Assembly: GCA_025766275.1 (NCBI GenBank)
Contig: JAFKAC010000099.1
Span: 124,001 to 188,000 of the forward strand
DNA: 64,000 nucleotides
Source of the DNA: Lactarius indigo
Taxonomy: Eukaryota > Basidiomycota > Agaricomycetes > Russulales > Russulaceae
Direction of reading: 5' to 3'
Position numbers and translations under genes: made by a program. Positions 11,219 through 19,636 of the stretch are shown one piece after another (position 1 is the stretch's first letter; every line of letters starts with the position of its first letter). The notes under the pieces were generated by a model. That model saw only the letters and a program-made list of their open reading frames with translations, searched no databases and was not told where the DNA came from.

Positions 11219-14200
11219 CTAAGTACACACAAGTCCCATGTCATCATTGTGCTTCTGCAGCAGGACACGCGGTAGTGACTTTGTAAAGCCGTCCGCAACC
11301 ATATCCACAGTAGGAGTTCTAATGAGGGTGATGGTCCCCTTTTCGATGTACTCCCTAATGACATGATGCCGTATGGCAATGTGCTTAGACCGTCTCCCAG
11401 TGACAGGGTTTAAAGCCAAGTCAATGGCACCCTTATTGTCACCATGAAGTGGGATGGGGTCGTCGACCTCGTACCCGAGTTCCATGAGGAAGCTCTGATA
11501 CCACGCAGCTTGGTTAGCCGCGTCGGTCATGGCCATGTATTCCGCTTCCGTTGTGTTTTGGGCAACAGTCTTTTGCTTGCGCGAAGACCAGCTTATTGCA
11601 CCGTTAGCTAGTAGGAACACATAACCAGAGGTGGAGTGGCGGTCATCAGTCTGATCAGCCAGACTGGAATCAGTGTAGCCGTGAAGGCCATCGCCATTGG
11701 CGCCATCGTAGACAACGCGCATATCCATAGTTCCCACTAGGTAGGATAGGACATATTGCGCAAGTCGCAGATGTTGTGGTGAAGGGTTCGCTGTGTACTG
11801 CGCCAAACGTGACACAGCGAAGGAGATATCTGGCCTAGTGCCAATCTGCACATAAAGCAGACTCCCAATCAAGGATTGGTAGTGGGAAATATCTGAGGCA
11901 GTTGCCTGCGACGTATATTTAACCAGGTGCTCGTCAGCACCAGCGGGCAAGGGTGTGTTGTGTGGTGTGGCATCAGACATGCCAAAGCGTTCAAGGACAT
12001 CCTTGATGTAGCCAGACTGATCTATTTCGATGCGTCTAAGGGAGCGGTCGCGCACAATGCGCATACCAAGATAAGACTCTATCTCCCCGAGATCTGTCAT
12101 CTCATAGCGTTCAGACAAGTCCGACTTCAAACGCTTGATACCACTCAGCGAGGGACCCAGTATAGTGATGTCGTCAACGTAGACAATAACGAAGAGTGGA
12201 TCATACCCCTCCCGTTGAGGCATCACATATATGCCAGCATCAGCAAACGTCCGCTTAAAGCCGAGTGCAGTGAGCACTCCATGGAATTGCAAGTTCCATG
12301 CGCGGGAGGCCTGTTTGAGACCATAGATCGCCTTGACTAGGCGACACACCTTCGTCTCAGAGCCAGTGACAGTGAAACCTTGTGGCTGCTCCATGTAAAT
12401 CTCTTCGTCAAGCACACCATTGAGAAAAGCAGACTTAACATCCATCTGATGGATGTGCCAGTCCTCCAGCGCGGCCAACGCCAGAAGTAAACGTAGCGAC
12501 TCAAATCGTGCGACGGGAGAGAAGGTTTCATCAAAATCTACGCCAGGGATCTGCGTGAATCCCTTAGCCACCAAGCGAGCTCTGTAGCGGCCATCCGCTT
12601 TGAGCTTAAAGACCCATTTGGATTTTACTGCCTTGCGATTAGGCGGGAGATCCACTAACTCCCAAGTCCCATTCTTAGCTAGGGCGTCCATTTCATACTG
12701 ACACGCCTTAGTCCACTCATCTGCAGCTGCAGACCGCATGGCCTCTGCATAAGTTGCAGGGTCTCGGCCCACAAAGGCAGCAGCCAATAACTCCGCATAC
12801 CCCAGACGCCTGCCGCGCCATGCCGCATTGTCCGCATTGAAGTATCGCGGATTAGGGACAGGGGCACGAGCACTGCGTCTTGGTGCATTGTCCATTTCGC
12901 GCAACAGCTGACTACGCTGTGCACGATCCTCAAATCCCCCAGGCATTTCTGGTGAGGGAGGAGGGACATGGCGCATAATGCGCGTTGCACTAGGACGCGG
13001 CGGGGGTGAAGTGGGAGTGACTTGCTCACGCTTAGGTGTGGTGGGCGGAGCCGGCAGAGCAGGTGGTGGAGTGGTGGGGCGTGGTTGGACTTGTGGGGGG
13101 TCTAGGAGCTTTTCAACATCCTCCTCCTCACTACTACTGGAGTGTGCAGGGGAGGGGGCTCGCATTGGTGGTAACGCCGGCGGGTGAGGCACGGCAGTCA
13201 CTGTTGTGCTAGGCACGACTGGTGGTGAAGGTGTGGGGTGTGTCTCAACACCCTGGAGGGACGGGAAGCTACTCTCGTCGAATGTCACATCCCTGGACAC
13301 TTGAACGGAGCGGGTTGAGCGGTCCCAGAGCTTATAGCCCTTAGATTCGGGCTCAAACCCGATAAGCGTGACCTCAATGGCCTTCGCATCCAATTTGCGA
13401 CGCTTATCAGCGGGTACATGCATATACCCCTTGCATCTGAAGACGCGAAGATGTGAGACATCGGGCACTTTGCCAGAGTACCAGAGCTCATAGGGAGTGC
13501 GCCATTTAAGCCCACGGACTGGAGAGCGGTTATAGATGTGCACAGCTGCGCACACTGCATGCTCCCAGAAGCCTTTAGACATGCCAGCTGTGTGAAGCAT
13601 GGACATTGCCTTATCCATAATGGTGCGGTTAAACCGCTCGGCCTTTCCATTGGACTGTGGTGAACCTGGCATCGTAAGGTGATGCTCTATCCCTTTCTGC
13701 TTAAGAATGTCCTGCGTGACACTCGACATGTATTCGCCACCGCGGTCAGAGTGCAGAGCGCGCAGTTTATGGCCAGACTGGGTTTCACCCCAAGCCAAAT
13801 ACATCTGCAGCGACTTAGCAAACTGGTCCTTCGACTTAAGGAAGTGGACCACAGTGAACTTAGTGTGGTCGTCTATGAAGGTGGCTGTATACGTCGATCC
13901 TTGCAGGGACTGAGTTTGCATAGGACCGGCGAGGTCACTGTGCACAATCTCAAATTGACGAGTTGTCCTCTTGGTGGAGGACGCAGAAAAGGGTTGGCGA
14001 GTGGATTTACCCATCTCGCACCCACGGCAGACTGTGTGGGCCGTGGTGGAGCTATCTATGTCCATGCCAGTAGTGGCAGAGGGACCATGCGCCTTCAGCG
14101 CCGCAGAGGATATGTGTCCCATGCGTTGATGCCAGATATCAAGTGTGGCAGCACTTGATTTTGTGTGGGCGTTGAGGCCGACGCTGGCTGCGTCTAACCA

Positions 14201-14590
14201 ATACAGGTTGTCCTCAAGGTAGCCTTTGGCCACACACTTTTGGTTGACAGATATTTTAAATGAGCCACTGTCAAAGGCAATCTCAGCACCTTTTTGTGCT
14301 AGGGCGCGCGTAGACAGGAAGCGCGTCTTCACCTGTGGTAGGTGTAGCACATTACTGAGGGTGATGGAAATACCCTGGCTCGTTGTAAAGATGACAGACC
14401 CAACACCCACTTGGTCTATAGTGGACTTGTCCCCTAGGCGTACGGTGCCTTTGGTTGGGGTATAGTCCTTGAAGTCAGACCGATGTGGTGTAATGTGGTG
14501 TGTAGCACCACTGTCCATCATCCAACGCACACGCGAGGCAGCATACAAGGCAACACCAATTGATTCAGAGGCCCAGTCTATGGCGGGCTC
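11219..14590 (-). CDS. Cop1 pol (protease, integrase, RT, RNase H)
   Basis: Open from directly after the gag stop, in the same frame as gag. Protease MDSGATHHI. Integrase with an HHCC finger (HQRMGHIS, CRGCEMGK), catalytic segments HSDLAGPM and HSDRGGEY and the downstream GKAERFNRT. Serine/proline-rich linker. RT with KSKWVFKLK, the FDETFSPVA segment and the YVDDI active site. RNase H with GYTDSSLADQ, TEAEYMA and the terminal KHIAIRHHVIREYI and VADGFTK motifs. Residue order and length are those of a complete copia Pol. It makes, integrates and copies the element's cDNA in particles and nucleus. No frameshift is visible. Confidence 0.93.
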   Translation of the reverse strand, partial: EPAIDWASESIGVALYAASRVRWMMDSGATHHITPHRSDFKDYTPTKGTVRLGDKSTIDQVGVGSVIFTTSQGISITLSNVLHLPQVKTRFLSTRALAQKGAEIAFDSGSFKISVNQKCVAKGYLEDNLYWLDAASVGLNAHTKSSAATLDIWHQRMGHISSAALKAHGPSATTGMDIDSSTTAHTVCRGCEMGKSTRQPFSASSTKRTTRQFEIVHSDLAGPMQTQSLQGSTYTATFIDDHTKFTVVHFLKSKDQFAKSLQMYLAWGETQSGHKLRALHSDRGGEYMSSVTQDILKQKGIEHHLTMPGSPQSNGKAERFNRTIMDKAMSMLHTAGMSKGFWEHAVCAAVHIYNRSPVRGLKWRTPYELWYSGKVPDVSHLRVFRCKGYMHVPADKRRKLDAKAIEVTLIGFEPESKGYKLWDRSTRSVQVSRDVTFDESSFPSLQGVETHPTPSPPVVPSTTVTAVPHPPALPPMRAPSPAHSSSSEEEDVEKLLDPPQVQPRPTTPPPALPAPPTTPKREQVTPTSPPPRPSATRIMRHVPPPSPEMPGGFEDRAQRSQLLREMDNAPRRSARAPVPNPRYFNADNAAWRGRRLGYAELLAAAFVGRDPATYAEAMRSAAADEWTKACQYEMDALAKNGTWELVDLPPNRKAVKSKWVFKLKADGRYRARLVAKGFTQIPGVDFDETFSPVARFESLRLLLALAALEDWHIHQMDVKSAFLNGVLDEEIYMEQPQGFTVTGSETKVCRLVKAIYGLKQASRAWNLQFHGVLTALGFKRTFADAGIYVMPQREGYDPLFVIVYVDDITILGPSLSGIKRLKSDLSERYEMTDLGEIESYLGMRIVRDRSLRRIEIDQSGYIKDVLERFGMSDATPHNTPLPAGADEHLVKYTSQATASDISHYQSLIGSLLYVQIGTRPDISFAVSRLAQYTANPSPQHLRLAQYVLSYLVGTMDMRVVYDGANGDGLHGYTDSSLADQTDDRHSTSGYVFLLANGAISWSSRKQKTVAQNTTEAEYMAMTDAANQAAWYQSFLMELGYEVDDPIPLHGDNKGAIDLALNPVTGRRSKHIAIRHHVIREYIEKGTITLIRTPTVDMVADGFTKSLPRVLLQKHNDDMGLVCT

Positions 14591-15541
14591 TTAGACCTCC
14601 TTAATGGAGGCGGTGGTAGGTACAAGAATGTGACTATTTGCGGCCTTGTTGCCTGCCTTCTCCTTCTCCTTTGCGTCAGCCTCATCCTTCTTTTTCTTCC
14701 TGCAGTCAGGCTTGATGTGGCCCTTTTTGTTGCAATAGTGGCAAGTTAGACCAGAGTGGTCCTTCTTGCCCTTTTTGCCCGTCGACTTGACGGGGGCCAC
14801 CTTGTTGAGGGAAGAGCCAGAGGGCCCGGCGCGGCGAGCTTCTTCCGACACTATGCGCGCAATTATTTCAGCGTGCTTGAGTGCGGAGGGGGCCCCACTG
14901 GCAAGGATGGTTGAGGCCAACACCTCATAAGAGGGCGGCAGCGCGTGGAGGAGAATGAGGCAGTATTGGACGTCAGAGACACCCATTTGCGCGTTGGAAA
15001 GGGCAACCCTTAGCTCATTGAGCTTGGCCAGCTGAGCGGCCATGGGTGCAGAGTCGTCGAGGCGGGCTTGCGTTAACTGGATCCACAAGTTAAAGATGGT
15101 GGTGCTGCCCGAAGCACCAGCGTATACGTCTCTCAGCTTGTCCCACTTCGCTTTGAAGGTGGCATAGACAATATTGTCTGCCACAAGGGAGTAGACATCT
15201 GGCTTTAAGTAAAGGCGGAGGTACGCCTTGGAGCGACGCTGTACTGAATCCCACTCATCGGTAGTGATGCCAGATGGGGGTGTGTCCAGGGTGAACACGT
15301 CTTCAGCCTCATGCAGCGTGAGGATAGCCTCAATGGTCCCAGACCATTCATTCCAGCCAGTGCCGTCAAACTGAGTGAGGTGGATGCCAGATGGCATGCC
15401 GAAGTTGGAACTGTGGGCCTGAGAGAGACGTGTGGAGGGTGTGGACCCAGAAGGAGGAGGGAGTGAGCCTCCTGCAGAGCCACCAGTGGGGCTGGGAGGA
15501 GCACCAGCACCGGCAGCAGGGGTAGATGAAGAACCAGACAT
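14591..15541 (-). CDS. Cop1 gag
   Basis: 316 codons from an ATG (15541-15539) with a Ser/Gly/Pro-rich start, a UBN2/copia-type gag core (GTGWNEWSGTIEAILTLHEA, TFKAKWDKLRDVYAG, LNELRVAL) and a CCHC zinc knuckle CHYCNKKGHIKPDC followed by a lysine-rich tail. It ends in TAA (14593-14591), and pol continues in the same frame with no intervening stop. Either a readthrough stop sets the Gag:Pol ratio or this is one recent nonsense change in a single gag-pol ORF. Confidence 0.9.
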   Translation of the reverse strand: MSGSSSTPAAGAGAPPSPTGGSAGGSLPPPSGSTPSTRLSQAHSSNFGMPSGIHLTQFDGTGWNEWSGTIEAILTLHEAEDVFTLDTPPSGITTDEWDSVQRRSKAYLRLYLKPDVYSLVADNIVYATFKAKWDKLRDVYAGASGSTTIFNLWIQLTQARLDDSAPMAAQLAKLNELRVALSNAQMGVSDVQYCLILLHALPPSYEVLASTILASGAPSALKHAEIIARIVSEEARRAGPSGSSLNKVAPVKSTGKKGKKDHSGLTCHYCNKKGHIKPDCRKKKKDEADAKEKEKAGNKAANSHILVPTTASIKEV

Positions 15542-16304
15542 TGGGATGATTTATCTATCGCCGAGGAGCAGTCAGCGACAGTGCTTCATAGTTGCAAAAA
15601 GATGGAGGGGGATACCACTCCTGTCTGTGATTCTGTAAGGCCAGAACGCTAACGCGTCCTGCCTCCTGATAGTATGCCAGTGATACAAGGGCTAGGCCCA
15701 GGTTGAAGGAATCCCTTTGCCATACCATGAGCTAGCTGCCAGCCAGGATGTGTCTAGGACACAGCTCAAATGGTTTGCGTCAGGGGGAAGGTGAAGGGAA
15801 TGCTTTCAGAGCCCAAGGCTGTCTACCTCAGCCTCCTCGGCCTGTTGGTTGCCTCATCGCCACAAGTGGCTTTACTGAATCCTTTCCCATTGCCGCTACA
15901 AGGCAGGTATCTGGTTGCAGAACACCATAGTGGTGAACACCCCCCAGAGCCTGAACCAGGTTTTATACTCCCATGGTGAGGAGATCCTGCGCCCAGTGTG
16001 GAGCACCAGAGACAGCTGGCGCTAAGCTCCACAATACACAGCCCAGTGGGCCATGCACGCCTGGATATTTTGAAGTTAAGGGGCTACCAGACCCAGTCTC
16101 CTTGCGCATAGCGCAGGGGCTAGGAAAACAGTAGGGGTGAAAGTAGGACTACTGGGCAGTACATACACAGGAGGTTCCTTAGCAGAGACAAGTGGCGCCC
16201 CACTGCTCTCTGCCTTGGGCAAGGCTGGTAAGGCCCCAGACAGACCTTAGCCTGGTGTGTCCTCCTAGGAAGACAGTGACCAGCCAAGTGGAGTGGCTAG
16301 GGCA
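15542..16304 (-). other. Cop1 5' untranslated leader
   Basis: About 760 nt between the primer site and the gag ATG on the minus strand. No homology or long ORF on the element's strand is recognisable. It probably carries packaging signals, though none can be identified by eye. Confidence 0.6.
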
Positions 16305-16319
16305 CCAGGGCCCATAACC
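16305..16319 (-). other. Cop1 primer binding site (initiator-tRNA anticodon arm)
   Basis: The plus strand reads CCAGGGCCCATAACC up against the 5' LTR (starting 16320). That resembles the anticodon stem-loop of initiator tRNA-Met (CAU anticodon in GGGCYCAUAACC), not a tRNA 3' end. Drosophila copia is known to prime with the 5' half of this tRNA, so the same half-tRNA mechanism is inferred. Confidence 0.65.
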
Positions 16320-16930
16320 TGATGAACAGCACACATAGATAGCTTACTCACAGAGGGACAAAGTGTTCTGTGGTGAGACAAGCTGGGTGGCTGGAAGCAG
16401 CAACAGGGAAATCTAGCAAGGTAAAGCAAGGTGTCTGGCACACAGCAGTGAGAGAACTGATCATGTTATTACAGGGAAGAAGACATACCTGGCACACAGC
16501 AGTGAGAGAACTGATGTGGACCAGGGCGTACAAGCAGTCTACTTATACTGTACAGAGGCGTGACACTAGTACAAGGAAAGTAACTATGGGTCACAGAATA
16601 CAAGGAGCGCATTGTTCTACAACAGGACAAAGGAGTGTGCATATGGAGAACAAGGCGTTATAGAACAAGAAGTGTCCAGACTAAGATGATATCACAATGA
16701 CATCACAATAAAGATATATCTAAAGAACAAAGACGTAGTACAATGACAAGTCCAGAGGAGTCCGCATGATGTCATAGTATATGATGTCATAGGTGACGCA
16801 ATGATAAGTAATAGATTGTACAGATCAAAAGGTATCTAATCTACAAGTCCTGTATATCTAATCTACAGCAGTCCATGCTGCAAGTCCGGTCCGTATGAGC
16901 CGCTAAGTGCGCAAGGGTCACTTATCAACA
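16320..16930 (-). repeat. 5' LTR of Cop1
   Basis: 611 bp, same sequence as the 3' LTR; its minus-strand end abuts the primer site. It is followed at 16931 by the second GACGG and the remaining N-terminus of G1c gag. Confidence 0.95.
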
Positions 16931-17115
16931 GACGGAACCTGGTAGGTCCGTTAAATTCTATGAAGTATCCGGTTTCTTCTTGTCTTTCCCTCCAACTGGT
17001 GGCTTGTAAAAAGCGTGTGGGGATGTTGCGTTCTCCTCTCCTTGGGAGCGAATAGGGACGGAAGCTCGTCCACTGGTCTCTTGTTGTTATGGCCACGATG
17101 GTATCTTGGTCTTAA
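16931..17115 (-). pseudogene. G1c gag N-terminus with self-primer site
   Basis: The minus strand starts GTG GCC ATA ACA at 17096 (A at -3, G at +4) and encodes TRDQWTSFRPYSLPRRGER and on to NGPTRFR, where Cop1 enters. Upstream on the element, 17103-17113 is the reverse complement of AAGACCAAGAT, the same primer site as in G1a and G1b, two bases from the LTR (17116). Confidence 0.87.
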
Positions 17116-17449
17116 TGTAACGTCGTCACGACGTTAGCTTGACTTGAGCTCGATAAAGGCGGTAACAACTTAGCGAATATCCTGACACGACGACACGAAG
17201 GTCTGTGCTCTTGCCTTAGTGAATACGTGGAGGTACACCGGCAAGACTTGCTATCTCTGTACTAGGTCACGACAGGAGTCGGACGCGATCTTGAAGACTC
17301 GAGAAGGAGAGAAAGAAGAGAAATAAGTGACGATTCAAGAAGACCAAGATGGCGTATCTTGGTCTTCACAAGACAGTTTAAATACATATTCAGCAGGCTT
17401 TGAAGTGCTGCTACGAGTCACCGTAAGTAAGCGTCCAACATATTGCGTA
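17116..17449 (-). repeat. 5' LTR of G1c, inner part
   Basis: Minus-strand G1 LTR with the GAAGACCAAGATACGCC-type inverted repeat (around 17340-17368) and a TATTTAA-like box. It is split by G3 at the GCGTA site (17445-17449); its other part is 33155-33338. Combined length is about 518 bp. Confidence 0.88.
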
Positions 17450-18016
17450 TGTTACGATTTTCTTGGACTCGTTTCTTTCCTTACCATTATTTCCTTCCCA
17501 CACTATACGAGCCCTGTACGACTACGCGGACTTTACGATTACCCGGTTTCTATCACGCGCCTTGCTTATCGACGCTTTCTTTTGATAAAGCTTGACATGT
17601 GCCAGTTTCCGACCTGCTTCCTTTCACGCGCAACCCCGCGTGATCCTCCCTTGTTCCCGATATATCCCTGCTTTGTTCCCTTTATGCCCATTCCTTTCTT
17701 CCCTGGTTTGGCGATGGCACCATCTGTTTGTGATGGCCATACAATACGATTTCTATTTAACTCTAGTCATACCTAGCTTGTACGGTAGACTAGACTTCTT
17801 GTGTAATACTACACTCGTCTACGCGAAGTCTCCCTGACCCCGATCCTTGTTTCTGCTAGACCTTCGAGTCTTAGCTCTCCTCTATAGCCCAAGTGACACG
17901 CGTCCTTGTGGCTCTTGTGCATCATCTCTACTGAAGTCGAGCCTTTGAGCTTTGACTACCGCGCGATTGACTGACTTAGTACAGGTCGTACTTAACGCCC
18001 CTGTAGTGGCGTTACA
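17450..18016 (+). repeat. 5' LTR of G3
   Basis: 567 bp. TATTTAA at 17754-17760; 33 bp from its first base lies AGACTAGACTT (17787-17797), complementary to the primer site at 18019. From there to the GTG at 18035 I find no ATG in any frame. Confidence 0.95.
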
Positions 18017-18018
18017 TT

Positions 18019-18029
18019 AAGTCTAGTCT
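18019..18029 (+). other. G3 self-primer binding site
   Basis: AAGTCTAGTCT, two bases after the LTR, is the exact reverse complement of LTR bases 17787-17797. It differs from the G1/G2 site (AAGACCAAGAT) at several positions, and the LTR partner differs in the compensating way. Confidence 0.82.
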
Positions 18030-18034
18030 CCACA

Positions 18035-19636
18035 GTGGCTCTCACCAGCCGAAGCCGAACACAGTTCGTCAAAGAGTACCTGGAGCGGCATCCCTACGAC
18101 GACCTAAGACCGTCTATTAAAGGAACCGCTCTTTGGAGGAACACCCCACACGACGAAGGGTACTACGTCTACGACCCCGACAAACTCACATACGAACCAA
18201 TCGAGTATATCGAAGATCAACACATTTGGGCCTACGTTGCCTACTCCGATTCAAAACACTCCTGGTACTCCTATAAACCCGTCCCTGCACACCTAGGCCT
18301 AGGACCAGGAAAAGGACAAATCAGCGCCATCGAGGCTGACTCCGACATCGAAGAACCATCTTCCGAACCCGATTTAGACAACCCAACACTCACGCCTACC
18401 ATCCAACGACCCGTGGACTTCGCATCATATGCCAACATGTCCACCACCCAACTCTCCACCACCCTCACCTCCTCGCAACCAGCCGCAGGGTCCTCGACAG
18501 CGAATCCTGCAAGTAGTGGAGGACATCCTGTGGGAGGAAGTATGTCGACAAGCGGAGCAGGCGCTGCGGGAGGCACAGGAAGCCATCATGGAGGCGGTGC
18601 GCCTGGAGGTGGAGGCGGCGGAGCAGCAGCAGGACCCGCCGCTGGAGGACCTCCCCCACCAAACGGACGACTCGGAGGGAATCCTCCACCAGAATTCACC
18701 GGAGATCGAGAAGCCAGCAGAGCTTTCCTAAACGCCTTCGCACTCTACCGAGGAATGAACCCAAATGTCCAACAATTGACCCTCCCTTACTCACGCGCCA
18801 TGACCCTCCTCTCGTACATCCGAGGGCCATTAGTAGATGACTGGGTCGAAGAACAAATACAGTGGCTAGCCGACCAATTGGCGGGAGGAGTGGCCATGAA
18901 CGCCAAAAACCTATGGAACACTATCGAAACAAGGTTTATTCAGGCGTACACCGACACCACTCAACAACAAAAAGCCCGCCACGCCATTCAAACTTTACGA
19001 ATGGACAAAGAAGACATCGACACCTACATAGCCAAGTTTTTTAACTTGGCCAATAAGGCAGGATACAACAAGGACGAGGCCACCACCCTGGAAATTTTCC
19101 AGAAAGGCCTCCCAAACGCACTAGTCATAAACGCAATCAAATTCCACCACCCTGTAGACTGGGACGACTGGAAAACAGCGGTTACGCTCCAACAAGCGGA
19201 GTATCTCCTTCTCAAAGACAGACTTACCAAAGGAAGGACAGACAAAAAGGGAGGAGCCTCCCGCGACCAATGGCTGAACGCCCTCAACAAAACTAGGGAC
19301 CCAAACGCAATGGACGTCAGCCGAACCCGCGCCAGAGCAGCAATAACGGAGGACGAAAAGAAGCTACTCCAAAAGGAAGGAAGATGTTTCCGATGCCGAG
19401 GGCAAGGACACATCTCCAGATTCTGCCCTCAAAAGACAACCACTACTGTTAAAACCGCAAGTACGAACGACCCTACTCCAACCACCGCCACTATCTCAAT
19501 GACCGCGTCACGCCCTCTTTCCAACGAGGAGCAAGCCGACGCCCAAGTAGCGGCCTTGTTCGCCCAAACTCCGGAAGTACGAGAACTAATGGTGGATAAA
19601 CTCTTCGGACAAAAGAAGGATTTTCTGAACGCTTGA
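18035..19636 (+). CDS. G3 gag, GTG start
   Basis: 533 codons from GTG (context ACAGTGG). An N-terminal extension of 134 residues precedes the first gag-frame ATG (18437). Then come a Gly/Pro-rich linker, the gag core (GPLVDDWVEEQIQWLADQL, MDKEDIDTYIAKFFNLANKAG, FQKGLPNALV) and a CCHC knuckle CFRCRGQGHISRFC near residue 450. It ends VDKLFGQKKDFLNA at the frameshift window. It forms the element's particle. The extension keeps coding character despite lacking any ATG, so GUG initiation or an undetected upstream exon must be invoked. Confidence 0.87.
   Translation: MALTSRSRTQFVKEYLERHPYDDLRPSIKGTALWRNTPHDEGYYVYDPDKLTYEPIEYIEDQHIWAYVAYSDSKHSWYSYKPVPAHLGLGPGKGQISAIEADSDIEEPSSEPDLDNPTLTPTIQRPVDFASYANMSTTQLSTTLTSSQPAAGSSTANPASSGGHPVGGSMSTSGAGAAGGTGSHHGGGAPGGGGGGAAAGPAAGGPPPPNGRLGGNPPPEFTGDREASRAFLNAFALYRGMNPNVQQLTLPYSRAMTLLSYIRGPLVDDWVEEQIQWLADQLAGGVAMNAKNLWNTIETRFIQAYTDTTQQQKARHAIQTLRMDKEDIDTYIAKFFNLANKAGYNKDEATTLEIFQKGLPNALVINAIKFHHPVDWDDWKTAVTLQQAEYLLLKDRLTKGRTDKKGGASRDQWLNALNKTRDPNAMDVSRTRARAAITEDEKKLLQKEGRCFRCRGQGHISRFCPQKTTTTVKTASTNDPTPTTATISMTASRPLSNEEQADAQVAALFAQTPEVRELMVDKLFGQKKDFLNA
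18429..18731 (+). CDS. Possible overlapping small ORF at the first AUG of the G3 transcript
   Basis: The first ATG of any frame downstream of the inferred start site is here, eight bases before the first gag-frame ATG, in a weak context (C at -3). It opens a 100-codon +1-frame ORF through the Gly-rich gag linker, predicted to be strongly helical (AEQALREAQEAIMEAVRLEV). It may be translated by leaky scanning or may be a by-product of the repetitive GGN/GCN linker. No counterpart starts at this point in the other families. Confidence 0.25.
   Translation: MPTCPPPNSPPPSPPRNQPQGPRQRILQVVEDILWEEVCRQAEQALREAQEAIMEAVRLEVEAAEQQQDPPLEDLPHQTDDSEGILHQNSPEIEKPAELS

Larger units (their letters stand above)
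10589..16930 (-). mobile_element. Cop1: Ty1/copia element, minus strand, near-intact
   Basis: Two 611-bp LTRs (10589-11199 and 16320-16930; TGATGAAC...ATCAACA) with target duplication GACGG (10584-10588 and 16931-16935). On the minus strand, in order: 5' LTR, tRNA-like primer site, ~760 nt leader, gag, one in-frame stop, pol with integrase ahead of reverse transcriptase (the copia order), purine tract, 3' LTR. The two LTRs appear identical by eye, so insertion is recent. It interrupts G1c gag. Confidence 0.96.

Noticed and set aside
16305..16319. Piece of an initiator tRNA gene
   Set aside because: Only the anticodon arm is present, it abuts the LTR, and the rest of the cloverleaf is missing; it is the Cop1 primer site.
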